Positions 44,403 to 52,497 are shown, counted from the stretch's first letter. The stretch: DNA of 64,000 nucleotides from Rugosimonospora acidiphila (GCF_039543385.1 NZ_BAABJQ010000008.1:62001-126000), one strand, 5' to 3'. Made by a program: numbers and translations. Notes: generated by a model from the sequence alone, not told the origin.

Positions 44403-45227
44403 ATGCCCTTTGTCCAGATCTCAATGGCTCGCGGCAAGTCGCCCGAGTACCTCGAAGCCGTGTCGCAGGCGGTGCACGACGCTCTGGTGGCGGAGCTGAG
44501 CATGAAACCCGGCGACCGCTTCCAGATCATCGAGCAACACGACCCCGGCGAGCTGAGGTTCAACCGCGACTTCCGCGGCGGGCCACGCTCCGACGACTGG
44601 ATCGTGTTCACGATCACCCACGGAATCGACCGCAGCGAACCGGCCAAGCGCAGGTTCTACAAGACCTTGGTCCGCCTGCTCCAAGAAAGCCCGGGTGTCC
44701 GACCGGCGGACGTCTTCGTCAAGATGACGGTGACCCCGCCGGAGAACTTCTCGTTTGCCGACGGTGTGATCGGCACCGACACCGCCGCCGCCGAAGCGCT
44801 CGATGCCGCGGCGAAGATCTCCGGTACCCGCAGCGCTTATACCCAGACCGAGCTGGCCAACGCGGTCACCGCGCTGCTTGAGCGCAGCGATCGAAGCCCC
44901 ATCCTGCCGATGCTTCGAGACGATGTCGTACTCAAGGTGCCGACCACCCTGCCCTACGGCGGGGAGTTCACCGGCCCGACCGCCTTCGACGGCTTCTTCG
45001 CCCGATTCGGTCGTAGCGATGTCTGGGAGTCCTTCGCCATCAGCCTCGACGAGATCATCGAATCCGACAAGCACCTCATCGCCCGGCTCACCAACAACGG
45101 AGTCCTCAAGGCGAGCGGCAAGACGGTGGTCTTCCAGAACCTCTGGCTGTTCGAGGTTACCGACGGCAAGCTCGCTCACGTGCAGCTCTACGCCGATACC
45201 GCCGCCGCGCAGAACCCAGCGGGCTGA
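44403..45227 (+). CDS. Tautomerase-SnoaL-like fusion protein
   Basis: Protein of 274 residues with a good ribosome-binding site (GGAGGGAAC). Residues 1-130 are a tautomerase_2 domain: MPFVQISMARGKSPEYLEAV gives the catalytic N-terminal proline after Met removal, and the conserved arginine region is RFNRDFRGGPR. Residues 150-270 are an NTF2/SnoaL-type alpha+beta fold (VTALLERSDRSPILPMLRDD, ALDGFFARFG-like segment, VFQNLWLFEVTDGKLAHVQ). Tautomerases isomerise or dehalogenate unsaturated acids, so a two-step isomerase/hydratase is plausible. Divergent from tetR1 and next to its perfect operator, so probably inducible. Confidence 0.8.
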   Translation: MPFVQISMARGKSPEYLEAVSQAVHDALVAELSMKPGDRFQIIEQHDPGELRFNRDFRGGPRSDDWIVFTITHGIDRSEPAKRRFYKTLVRLLQESPGVRPADVFVKMTVTPPENFSFADGVIGTDTAAAEALDAAAKISGTRSAYTQTELANAVTALLERSDRSPILPMLRDDVVLKVPTTLPYGGEFTGPTAFDGFFARFGRSDVWESFAISLDEIIESDKHLIARLTNNGVLKASGKTVVFQNLWLFEVTDGKLAHVQLYADTAAAQNPAG

Positions 45228-45383
45228 TCGGGGGACATCCGGGTACGACGTCGACGCCCGGGTGCGGTCCTTCGAATTGATCGCGCAGCAGGTGATCGAT
45301 CCTCGGAAGCACGCCCCGACCGCACCTGACGGGCCGGTCGCGTCTTTCGGCGAATCTCGCAGTACCGAACGAAGGAAGTCACG

Positions 45384-46229
45384 ATGATACGGGCACTGGT
45401 TCTCGCCGGTGGGGGAGTAGCTGGAATCGCCTGGGAGTTAGGCGTACTACTCGGCATCCGTGATGCCGCCGGCGATCTGCGGCCACCGCTGGAGGCGGCC
45501 GACCTGATCGTCGGTACCTCGGCCGGATCCACCGTCGCCGCTCAGATCACCAGCGGACAGGACCTGGAGACGCTGTTCGCCGCGCAGTTGAGTGCACACT
45601 CCACGGAGATCCCGGTCGACGTCGACCTGCAAGACCTGATGGCCAGTCTCACCTCCGCCACGGCGGGCGCGCTCTCGCCGTCGCAGGCGCGCCAGCGCAT
45701 CGGTGAGTGGGCGTTGAACGCGGCAACGGTCGACGAGCCCGCGCGGCGCGCCGCGGTTGCCGGCCGGCTGCCGTCCCATGAGTGGCCCGATCGGCGGATA
45801 CTCCTGCCGGCGGTTGACGCTCAGACCGGGCAGCTCATCGTCTTCACCCGAGACTCCGGGGTCGCGCTGGTCGACGCGGTGACTGCGAGCTGCGCGGTGC
45901 CAGGGGTATGGCCACCGGTGACGATCGGACAGCGCCGCTACATCGACGGCGGCATGCGCTCCGCGACGAACGCCGACCTCGCATCCGGGTCCGATCGCGT
46001 CCTGGTGATCACTCCCACCCTGGCCGGCGCGCCCGCGCCCTGGGGCAGCCTCGACGACGAGATCGAGCGGCTGAGCCCGGCCGCGGTCCAGGTCGTTCAC
46101 GCCGACGAGGCGTCACAGGCGGCGTTCGGCCCCAACCCGCTGTCCGCGACTACCCGGGGCGCCGCTGCCCGAGCCGGCCGCGCCGTCGGACGCCGGCACG
46201 CGACGGACGTCGCCCAATTCTGGAACTGA
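45384..46229 (+). CDS. Patatin-like phospholipase
   Basis: Protein of 281 residues. All patatin signatures are present: oxyanion loop GGGVAGIAWELG (about 9-20), nucleophile elbow VGTSAGS (S46), and the catalytic aspartate in YIDGGMRS (about 188). The cap between is short, as in RssA-like bacterial members. No signal peptide, so probably an intracellular acyl hydrolase acting on lipid or ester substrates. GAAGGAAG precedes the start. It follows the tautomerase in the same direction with a gap of 156 bases and may share its promoter. Confidence 0.87.
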   Translation: MIRALVLAGGGVAGIAWELGVLLGIRDAAGDLRPPLEAADLIVGTSAGSTVAAQITSGQDLETLFAAQLSAHSTEIPVDVDLQDLMASLTSATAGALSPSQARQRIGEWALNAATVDEPARRAAVAGRLPSHEWPDRRILLPAVDAQTGQLIVFTRDSGVALVDAVTASCAVPGVWPPVTIGQRRYIDGGMRSATNADLASGSDRVLVITPTLAGAPAPWGSLDDEIERLSPAAVQVVHADEASQAAFGPNPLSATTRGAAARAGRAVGRRHATDVAQFWN

Positions 46230-46259
46230 GGACGCATCCGGGAAGGTCCGTCGCGGGCT

Positions 46260-46321
46260 CGGCGGATGAGCTGCTTGGCGGCCTGCATCATCTTCTGCTT
46301 GGCATCTGATCGCTGCGACAT
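46260..46321 (-). pseudogene. N-terminal scrap of a TetR1 duplicate
   Basis: From ATG 46321 the minus strand reads MSQRSDAKQKMMQAAKQLIR, nearly the first 20 residues of TetR1 (MAQRSDTKQKMVQAAKQLIR), then homology stops. The DNA match includes the start codon, with a related operator immediately upstream. A truncated duplicate of the regulator, leaving its operator in front of the dehalogenase gene. Confidence 0.8.
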
Positions 46322-46345
46322 ACTATGTATGTAGGCCTACATATT
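46322..46345. promoter_or_regulatory. TetR1-type operator upstream of dehalogenase
   Basis: ACTATGTA (46322-46329), 8-base spacer, TACATATT: same geometry as the site at 44308 with two changes in the right arm. It also contains a perfect 16-bp palindrome, TATGTAGG/CCTACATA (46328-46343). Lies about 145 bases before the dehalogenase start. Confidence 0.6.
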
Positions 46346-46489
46346 CCACGCCAATCACGAGTCCGAGCGGCGCGGCCTGCTCCGTGCTGCGCTGGCTCGG
46401 CGGCGGCCCCGCCGTCCCGCGCCGATCAATACCATCAAGATCAATTATGCAGCGGTCGAGTACGACGACCCGCCCCCTTGGAGGCAACG

Positions 46490-47386
46490 ATGACGAGTGA
46501 CCGTCCCTACGCGGAAAAGAAGTTTGCTGAGATCAACGGTGTTCGGATGGCCTACCTCGATGAGGGCGAGGGTCCTGCGATCGTCTTCCAGCATGGCAAC
46601 CCGACCTCGTCCTACCTGTGGCGCAACGTAATGCCGCATCTGGAGGGTCTGGGGCGGCTGATCGCCTGCGACCTCGTCGGGATGGGCGACTCCGGCCGGC
46701 TGTCACCGTCGGGCCCAGACCGTTACTCCTATCAGGAGCAGCGGGAGTACCTGTTCGCGCTCTGGGATCACCTGGGCCTGGGTGACGATGTCGTGTTCGT
46801 CGTGCACGACTGGGGTTCCGGGCTCGGGTTCGATTGGGCGCACCAGCACCAGGACCGGGTCGCCGGAATCGCGTACATGGAGGCGATCGTGGCTCCGAGG
46901 ACCTGGGAGGACTTTCGTGAGGCGCGGGAGATTTTCCAGGGACTCCGTTCTCCGGCGGGTGAGGCAATGGTGATCTCCGACAACGTGTTCGTCGAACAGA
47001 TCCTTCCGGCGGGGATCCTGCGGGAGCTGAGCGAGGAGGAGCTGGCGGTCTACCGGGCGCCCTACCTCACCCCCGGCGAGAGCCGGCGACCCACGCTGAG
47101 TTGGCCGCGCCAGTTGCCGATCGCAGGTGAACCCGCCGAGGTGGTGCGGATCGTCGAGGACTACGGCCGGTGGCTGGCCGCATCGACGGTGCCGAAGCTG
47201 TTCGTCAACGCGGAGCCTGGCGCGATCCTGATCGGGAGGCCGCGTGAGTTCTGCCGGTCCTGGCCGAACCAGACCGAAGTGACCGTGCCGGGCGCCCACT
47301 TCGTCCAAGAGGACAGTGCGGATCTGATCGGCGCCGCGGTGGCGGACTTCGTGCGGGGCATCCGGGGCACCGGACCGCGTCGATAA
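46490..47386 (+). CDS. Haloalkane dehalogenase, LinB-like (HLD-II)
   Basis: Protein of 298 residues; ATG 46490 has GGAGG six bases upstream. The alpha/beta-hydrolase catalytic pentad of subfamily II is complete: nucleophile D107 and halide-binding W108 in VVHDWGSGLGFDW, second halide ligand N37 in QHGNPTSSYLWRN, acid E131 in AYMEAIV, base H270 in PGAHFVQEDS. Positions match LinB almost residue for residue (N38, D108, W109, E132, H272). It hydrolyses carbon-halogen bonds of haloalkanes to alcohols. A TetR1-type operator upstream and a truncated TetR1 copy suggest it was joined to the TetR1 regulon by duplication. Confidence 0.92.
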   Translation: MTSDRPYAEKKFAEINGVRMAYLDEGEGPAIVFQHGNPTSSYLWRNVMPHLEGLGRLIACDLVGMGDSGRLSPSGPDRYSYQEQREYLFALWDHLGLGDDVVFVVHDWGSGLGFDWAHQHQDRVAGIAYMEAIVAPRTWEDFREAREIFQGLRSPAGEAMVISDNVFVEQILPAGILRELSEEELAVYRAPYLTPGESRRPTLSWPRQLPIAGEPAEVVRIVEDYGRWLAASTVPKLFVNAEPGAILIGRPREFCRSWPNQTEVTVPGAHFVQEDSADLIGAAVADFVRGIRGTGPRR

Positions 47387-47928
47387 CCGCGGCCCGTCCT
47401 CACGTCCCGGGTACCTCAGTAGCAAGGTTGACGCCGCAGTGGCCGCCTTGGCGCTGCTTGTCGGGGTGCGGGCGGCGTGCCGGGCCACCGGTCGTAGCCA
47501 GGCCGGCCACTCCGACGCCGCCGTGTGTGCCCGCCCGCCCCACTGCGGCAGCCGTACCAGCCGGGGCGGCCCCAGCCGGGGCGGCCCCAGCCGCGGGCTC
47601 TGTCTGTCGCGGAGCGACGGCGGGTCTGTGTGGCGCGAGCACGATCAGGTCCGTGAACGACGCAGCCACGCGGTGCACCTGAAGATGGGGTCTGCGAAGC
47701 GCCGGGTTCGCCGCGACGGACCGATGTGGCGAGGAATGGCCGGGCGGGTGGGTAACCCACCGGCCCGATTCCGGTAGTCGGTCCTCAGAGGTTCGCGGCT
47801 TCGTGTTGGTCGTCGTCGAACCACCCGAGGCGGTGGCCAATTCGGTGCTATCTAGTGATGCCGCCGGCCGCGGCTTACCACCCCGTCATCTGCAAGACCA
47901 ACCGATGATGTGGTGAGCGTACGGAGGG
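47387..47928. other. Intergenic, with a short tandem repeat
   Basis: About 540 bases between convergent genes without a convincing gene. A 15-base unit (CCAGCCGGGGCGGCC) is repeated about 2.5 times from 47557 to 47593, in the middle of short frames that are likely chance. Confidence 0.4.
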
Positions 47929-48642
47929 TCAGACCGCCATCGGCAACCCCGGGTAGAGCTGATCGAGATCGCCGGAGAGCGCCGCACGGACGTTGCGGCT
48001 CTTGTCGTCGGCAATCACTTCCATTGCTCGGGACTCGATGCCGTCCAGGGCGAGCGCCGCAACGCGGGCGGGATCCACCTTGTCTGAGTCGTCGACGTAG
48101 TCGGCCATGTCGGTGTCCATGTAACCGACGTGCAGAGCCGCCACGTCAATGCCTGAGGTGGCAAGCTCCTGACGCAGCACATTGGTCATTGCCCATTCGG
48201 CGGCCTTCGCTGCGCTGTAGGCCCCGTAGCCGGGGTAGTGGGCCCAGGCGAGGACGGACAGGACGTTGAGCAACGCTCCTCCGCCGTTCTTCGCGAGAAC
48301 GGGGGCGAAGGCCCGGCTGACCCCCAGCGAGCCGAAGAAGTGTGTCTCCATCTCCAGCCTGATGCTGCCGGCGTCACCGTCGACCAGCCCGGTATGCGTA
48401 CTGATACCAGCGTTGTTGATCAACAGTGTGACGTCTGATGCGATTTCGGCGGCCCTGGCGACCGAGCCGGGGTCTGTGATGTCCAGCTGGAGGGGGACGA
48501 CCCCTGGCAGGTCGACCGAATCGGGGTTGCGGGCGGCGGCGTAGACCTTCGTCGCTCCGCGTTGCAGCAACTGCTCGGCGAGGTGGCGGCCCAAGCCGCG
48601 GTTGGCGCCCGTGACCAGGGCGATCGAATTCTGAATGTCCAC
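47929..48642 (-). CDS. Short-chain dehydrogenase/reductase 2
   Basis: Protein of 237 residues. GTG 48642 is preferred: GGAAGAGAG precedes it, and the nucleotide-binding fold begins nine residues in (ALVTGANRGLGRHLAEQL). Motifs: TGANRGLG, LINNAGIS, the strand VLSVLAW where the catalytic serine is expected, and YGAYSAAKAAEW with Tyr/Lys (Y-x-x-x-K). VGYMDTDMADYVD follows the active site, as in CsgA/SniffeR-like carbonyl reductases. Monocistronic, with no regulator immediately adjacent; downstream of the SDR3 gene in the same direction. Confidence 0.87.
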   Translation of the reverse strand: MDIQNSIALVTGANRGLGRHLAEQLLQRGATKVYAAARNPDSVDLPGVVPLQLDITDPGSVARAAEIASDVTLLINNAGISTHTGLVDGDAGSIRLEMETHFFGSLGVSRAFAPVLAKNGGGALLNVLSVLAWAHYPGYGAYSAAKAAEWAMTNVLRQELATSGIDVAALHVGYMDTDMADYVDDSDKVDPARVAALALDGIESRAMEVIADDKSRNVRAALSGDLDQLYPGLPMAV

Positions 48643-48879
48643 GAATCTCTCTTCCGGACAGCTGACTTGGTAAACAAAAGTTAGCTCGCTCGGTCTGGAT
48701 TCGGCAACTCGGGCGGGATGGATAGGCCGCATCCGCGACCCCGATGCTCGTCCGCCATCTACGGCTCACCGATCATCGTGACAAGGTCATCGCCTACCGC
48801 CGGGAAGCCGCGCGGGCGACCGCGAATCGTCGTGAGTGTGCGAGCCACGTTATCGAGTAGCCACCCGCCGAGGTCAGGT

Positions 48880-48924
48880 GCCGGTCGGCCGATACCTGAC
48901 CACGGCGGGTATCGGCCGACCGGC
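48880..48924 (-). terminator. Long perfect hairpin after SDR3
   Basis: A 17-bp perfect inverted repeat (48880-48896 and 48908-48924) with an 11-base loop, 86 bases beyond the SDR3 stop. The most stable hairpin noticed in the window; no U tract. Otherwise 48643-49009 shows nothing. Confidence 0.6.
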
Positions 48925-49009
48925 GATGGCCGAGGGGCAGGTGCCCAGGTGTTCCTCGTTGGAGATTGGCGAAAGTCCAATCCGGACGAGTCTCGTCGTA
49001 GCGGCTGGA

Positions 49010-49807
49010 TCAGTTGCGGTAGCGATCGGCTGGAACCGATCGAGACAGGTTCGGGATCATCGCCTGGCGGGCCGCGTCGAACGTGTTCCAGTCGCTGATA
49101 TCCGGCAGGGACAGCAGGGTCATGGGCTCGCCCGCGTCCAGGCCCGCGAGAGCGGCGTCGACGGCATCGTCGGCGGACATGACCCACTCCTGCGGGAAGG
49201 CTGAGACCTCGATGCCGGAGCCGTCCCAGAACTCGGTGCGGACCGCGCCGGGGAAGACTGCCTGCACACGGATCGCGGTCTCGGCGAGTTCTTGCTGCAG
49301 CGCCTGGGTAAACGCCACAACGTAGCTCTTCGTTCCACTGTAGACGGCGCTTACCGGCAGTACGTTGAGAGCGAGCGCGGAGGACAGGTTGATGATCGTG
49401 CCGTTGCCCCGCTGGGTGAAGCCCGCGAGCACGGCGGTGGTCAGGCGGGTCAGTGCGGTCACGTTCAGCGTGATCAGGTCCTCCAGCTGGGAGGGGTCGG
49501 CCTGGGCGAGCGGGCCGAAGACGGTGCCACCGGCGTTGTTGACCAGCAGCGAGATCGATGCGTCGCCGCGTAGGCGCTCTTCCACCGTGGCGAGTTCGCC
49601 AGGGTCGCTGAGGTCGGCGGCGAGCACCTCGACGTTGCGCCCGGTGTTCTCGATGATCGCTGTTGCGACGGCGTCGAGGCGGCTCTTGTTGCGGGCGATC
49701 AGTAGTAGGTCGTAGCCGCGGCGGGCGAGCCGGTCGGCGTACACAGCACCCAGGCCGGTGGAGGCCCCGGTGATCACGGCGATGCCCTGCGGGTTCGGGT
49801 CAGACAT
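49010..49807 (-). CDS. Short-chain dehydrogenase/reductase 3
   Basis: Protein of 265 residues. ATG 49807 is chosen over 49852 because AAGGA precedes it and the fold starts at once: GIAVITGASTGLGAVYADRL. Motifs: TGASTGLG, LLVNNAGG, catalytic serine in IINLSSALAL and YSGTKSYVVAF with the Y-x-x-x-K pair. PGAVRTEFW follows, typical of DltE/YqjQ-like classical SDRs. A palindrome related to the one at the TetR2 promoter lies 58-79 bases upstream, so TetR2 probably controls it. Substrate unknown. Confidence 0.88.
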   Translation of the reverse strand: MSDPNPQGIAVITGASTGLGAVYADRLARRGYDLLLIARNKSRLDAVATAIIENTGRNVEVLAADLSDPGELATVEERLRGDASISLLVNNAGGTVFGPLAQADPSQLEDLITLNVTALTRLTTAVLAGFTQRGNGTIINLSSALALNVLPVSAVYSGTKSYVVAFTQALQQELAETAIRVQAVFPGAVRTEFWDGSGIEVSAFPQEWVMSADDAVDAALAGLDAGEPMTLLSLPDISDWNTFDAARQAMIPNLSRSVPADRYRN

Positions 49808-49864
49808 GAAGGCGATTTCCTTAAGGATCAGAAGCGGTTGCCCGATGGGCACCGCATTGCTCGT

Positions 49865-49886
49865 TTAGATTATCTCCATCATCTAA
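49865..49886. promoter_or_regulatory. TetR2-type operator upstream of SDR3
   Basis: TTAGATT (49865-49871), 8-base spacer, CATCTAA (49880-49886). Six of seven pairs are symmetric, and geometry and core (TAGAT...ATCTA) match the site at 50599-50620. Confidence 0.6.
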
Positions 49887-49980
49887 CTGGCGCAAGCGAG
49901 CTCCGGAAACGATCAATTGGGCACGTCGAGGTCAAAGCGCCCGCCGGATACTCCGGCGGGCGCTGCTGGGGCGGTTCGAT

Positions 49981-50577
49981 TCAGCTTCCGGGACGAGCGG
50001 GCGCTTCGGGAGTCGCCGTCGTATCGGGCAGCGCCTCGTGGGCTGCGGCCAGAATGCGCTCCGACAGATCGGATCCGATCGTGGCACGAGCAAGCGTCAG
50101 TGCTCCAACCAGCATGGAGAGGGTGGCAAGATCTTCGCCGCCGTCCCTGGACAGCCACCGAGCGAACAGGCGGACGCCGTCGGCGTAGGCCTCGCGGGCG
50201 GAACCGTCGGTAGCCTCGTTCGCGATGTCCGCACTCAGACCAGTCGTGGGGCAGCCTTCGCCCAGATCGTCCCGATGCTCCGCTGACAGGTAGTAGTCGA
50301 TCAGGTCGTCGCGGGCCGAGTCGTGGTCGCCAGGATGTCTCAAGTCGAACTCCGCCAGCGACGCGGCAAGATCGGCGAACGCCTGCACGGTGGCCTCCGT
50401 GAGCAGCGCCTCCTTGGAAGCGAACTGCCGATAGAAGCCGCCGTGCGTAAGGCCGATCTCGGCCATGAGATCCGCGACGCTGACCGCTTGGACGCCTCGC
50501 TCGCGGAACAGGCGTGCCGCTGCGGCAACGATCTGCTTGCGATTCTCCTGCGCCTGCGCCTGCGATACCCGTCCCAC
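49981..50577 (-). CDS. TetR-family repressor 2
   Basis: Protein of 198 residues from a GTG that follows AGGAGG. The helix-turn-helix (about 10-58) reads RKQIVAAAARLFRERGVQAV, VADLMAEIGLTHGGFYRQFA and SKEALLTEA, typical of AcrR-like members. The C-terminal domain contains GCPTTGLSADIA, characteristic of a TetR subgroup often found next to SDR or quinone-type oxidoreductases. Its own promoter carries a perfect 7-8-7 palindrome, repeated in front of SDR3, so the two form a regulator/target pair. Confidence 0.87.
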   Translation of the reverse strand: MGRVSQAQAQENRKQIVAAAARLFRERGVQAVSVADLMAEIGLTHGGFYRQFASKEALLTEATVQAFADLAASLAEFDLRHPGDHDSARDDLIDYYLSAEHRDDLGEGCPTTGLSADIANEATDGSAREAYADGVRLFARWLSRDGGEDLATLSMLVGALTLARATIGSDLSERILAAAHEALPDTTATPEAPARPGS

Positions 50578-50598
50578 GATGCACCTCCTCTCATCAGT

Positions 50599-50620
50599 AT
50601 AGATGAGGGATCACATCTAT
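50599..50620. promoter_or_regulatory. TetR2 operator at its own promoter
   Basis: Perfect inverted repeat ATAGATG (50599-50605) and CATCTAT (50614-50620) with an 8-base spacer, 22 bases before the TetR2 start. Supports autoregulation. Confidence 0.65.
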
Positions 50621-50650
50621 TGGCCGCCGGCTGAGCCTGCTCACCAGCCG

Positions 50651-51100
50651 CTATGTGGAGATGAAGGTCACGTCGTCGAGGTCGACCGCCTTGCCGGCCT
50701 TATCGACAAACGCCACGTCTAGCTGCCCTCCGGTGCTGCGGCTGCGGCGCTGCGCACTGGGGCCGGTGGTCGGCGGGCGGTGCTGATCGCCCCATTGCTG
50801 AAGCGCGCCGAGCACGATCCGGAGCTCCTCGCCTGCGGGCGTGAGGTGGTACTCATAGCGGACGCGGTGGCCCGGCTGCTGGTACGGGTGCTTGTCCATG
50901 ATCCCCGCCTTGACCAGGGTGGCCAGGCGATCGCTGAGCAGGTCGGTGGAGATCTCTAGTGCGTCGCTGAACTCTCCGAATCGGGTGCTCCCCGACAGCG
51001 CTTCCCGAAGGATGAGGAACGTCCAGCGCTCACCGAGTACCTCCAGGCCCCGCTCGATCGAGCAGGCCGGGTACTGCGGATCAAGCTCCTCCTTCTTCAT
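50651..51100 (-). CDS. HxlR-family transcriptional regulator
   Basis: Protein of 149 residues, winged helix of the HxlR/DUF24 type. The N-terminal cysteine in YPACSIERGLEVLGERWTFL (C13) is the usual redox or electrophile-sensing residue. LILREALSGSTRFGEF, ISTDLLSDRLATLVKAGIM and YEYHLTPAGEELRIVLGAL complete the domain (about 10-110). The tail of about 40 residues is family-variable. Divergent from the enoyl-CoA hydratase gene, with three ACTTGGAA-type half-sites between them. Probably responds to quinone or aldehyde stress and controls the hydratase. Confidence 0.88.
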   Translation of the reverse strand: MKKEELDPQYPACSIERGLEVLGERWTFLILREALSGSTRFGEFSDALEISTDLLSDRLATLVKAGIMDKHPYQQPGHRVRYEYHLTPAGEELRIVLGALQQWGDQHRPPTTGPSAQRRSRSTGGQLDVAFVDKAGKAVDLDDVTFIST

Positions 51101-51128
51101 GCGCCCCAGCGTACACCTCGCTTGCTAT

Positions 51129-51162
51129 TTCCAAGTCACCTGCTAACTTGGAACTTCCAAGT
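51129..51162. promoter_or_regulatory. HxlR operator cluster
   Basis: ACTTGGAA (51146-51153) and TTCCAAGT (51155-51162) form a 17-bp palindrome around one base. A third half-site, TTCCAAGT, is at 51129-51136. Located between the divergent HxlR and hydratase genes. Confidence 0.65.
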
Positions 51163-51215
51163 CAGGGTTCGCGCCGGCCCGAGCGTCGGCCACCCACGAA
51201 TAATCGGAGATCCAC

Positions 51216-52064
51216 ATGCCCCAGATACATGTCCGCCAACACAGCCCCGCCTACTGGCGCGCGACCTTCGACAACGATCCGGTCAACCTGATGGATCCCG
51301 ACACGATCTACGAACTCGATGCCCTCGTCTCACGCCTGGAGACCGACCCCGACGTGAAGGTCGTCGTGTTCGACAGCGCCAACCCCGACTACTTCATCGC
51401 CCACTGGGACATGGCCGCCGATCCGGAAACCGTCGTCGGCATGGCGACCGACAGCTCGACGCGGCGCGGCATGCACCCATACACCGACGTCTTCACCCGG
51501 ATCAGCCGCCTACCCGTGGTCACCATCGCCTCCGTGCGCGGCCGCGTCCGGGGCGCAGGCAGCGAGTTCATTCTGGCCTGCGACATCCGTTTCGCCAGCC
51601 GCGAGCGCGCCGTGCTCGGACAGTTCGAAGTCGGGCTCGGCGTCGTACCCGGCGGTGGCACCACGGCCTGGCTGCCCCGCCTGATGGGCCGGGGCCGGGC
51701 GCTAGAGGTACTGCTCGGAGCCGACGACTTCCCCGGCGACCTCGCCGAGCGGTACGGGTATGTCAACCGCGCCCTACCCGACGCCGAGCTGGATGAGTTC
51801 GTCGACCGATTCGCCGACCGGATCGCCGGCTTCGAGAAGCAGGCGATCGTAGAGACGAAGGAGCTGGTCAACCGCGTCGACCTGCCGTCGGACGACGAGT
51901 TTGTCGCCGCGCTCAACGGCTACTTCGAGTCGTTCCCACGGCCCGGCGTCCGAGCTCGCGCGGCAGCGTTGTTCGCACTGGGTCTACAGCAGCCCGGCGA
52001 TGGCGAACTCCGACTCGGTCAACACGTAGCGGCGTACGGCGAGAACGCCGGGGCGCGAGACTAA
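51216..52064 (+). CDS. Enoyl-CoA hydratase/isomerase family protein
   Basis: Protein of 282 residues. Crotonase fold: first oxyanion-hole region FDSANPDYFIAHWDM (about 50-64), second in ASVRGRVRGAGSEFILACD (about 110-128) with RGAGSE, and GQFEVGLGVVPGGGTTAWLP (about 138-157), where E141 is a candidate catalytic acid. The second catalytic glutamate of hydratases is not obvious, so an isomerase, lyase or hydrolase role is possible. Divergent from HxlR. A truncated relative lies at 16923-17285. A hairpin terminator follows. Confidence 0.87.
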   Translation: MPQIHVRQHSPAYWRATFDNDPVNLMDPDTIYELDALVSRLETDPDVKVVVFDSANPDYFIAHWDMAADPETVVGMATDSSTRRGMHPYTDVFTRISRLPVVTIASVRGRVRGAGSEFILACDIRFASRERAVLGQFEVGLGVVPGGGTTAWLPRLMGRGRALEVLLGADDFPGDLAERYGYVNRALPDAELDEFVDRFADRIAGFEKQAIVETKELVNRVDLPSDDEFVAALNGYFESFPRPGVRARAAALFALGLQQPGDGELRLGQHVAAYGENAGARD

Positions 52065-52076
52065 CCACTCCCGCTG

Positions 52077-52112
52077 GTGAGCAGGGCCGCCGAGGTCGGT
52101 GGCCCTGCTCAC
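52077..52112 (+). terminator. Terminator of the enoyl-CoA hydratase gene
   Basis: A 12-bp perfect stem (52077-52088 and 52101-52112) with inner pairing of the 12-base loop, 13 bases after the stop. Beyond it, up to 52368, nothing is recognised. Confidence 0.7.
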
Positions 52113-52368
52113 TGTGCTGTCGATCTGCGCGACATTGACGAGCACGGCCGACACGGGCGACAGGCAATCCGACTGCGTCGTTGTCGACATCGCGGGCCCG
52201 CCAGAACCCACGTCCAACACGTCCTGACCGCCGCCGGGACCGACGTCATCCGCCTCAGCCAACAATCACCCGGCTAACGACCTCATCGAACCCGGGAAAC
52301 GTCACGACCTCTATAAACACAAACATCACCAACGGCATCAGATGCCGTTCCGTCAGTTCATGTCCGTT

Positions 52369-52497
52369 CTAGGTTTGGCTCAGGGCTAGACGTCCTGCTG
52401 GCGCGGCCAGTTCACGAGCGCGAACCGCTTCGGCGGCACGGCGTCGGTCGACCTCGGCGGGCTCGGTGCTCTCCGGCACGTTGGTGACGAGCTTCAC
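52369..52497 (-). pseudogene. Truncated muconolactone isomerase-like ORF
   Basis: From GTG 52497, preceded by GAAGGAG, a 42-residue frame reads VKLVTNVPESTEPAEVDRRR then AAEAVRARELA. This is the first half of muconolactone delta-isomerase-like proteins (VP-x-GT-x-x-AEV-x-x-x-x-x-x-E-x-x-R-x-x-EL). The normal length is about 90; the second strand-helix unit is gone. It begins 11 bases downstream of the TetR3 stop, in the same direction. Confidence 0.55.

Noticed and set aside
47439..47777. 112-residue frame in the gap after the dehalogenase
   Set aside because: Low complexity built on a short tandem repeat, no ribosome-binding site, no family.
48759..49187. 142-residue frame overlapping the SDR3 end
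   Set aside because: Runs antisense-frame through SDR3 codons and the hairpin; no conserved motif.
51122..51796. 224-residue Arg/Pro-rich frame over the crotonase start
   Set aside because: Out-of-frame shadow of the crotonase gene, which has the oxyanion-hole motifs and correct spacing from its promoter.
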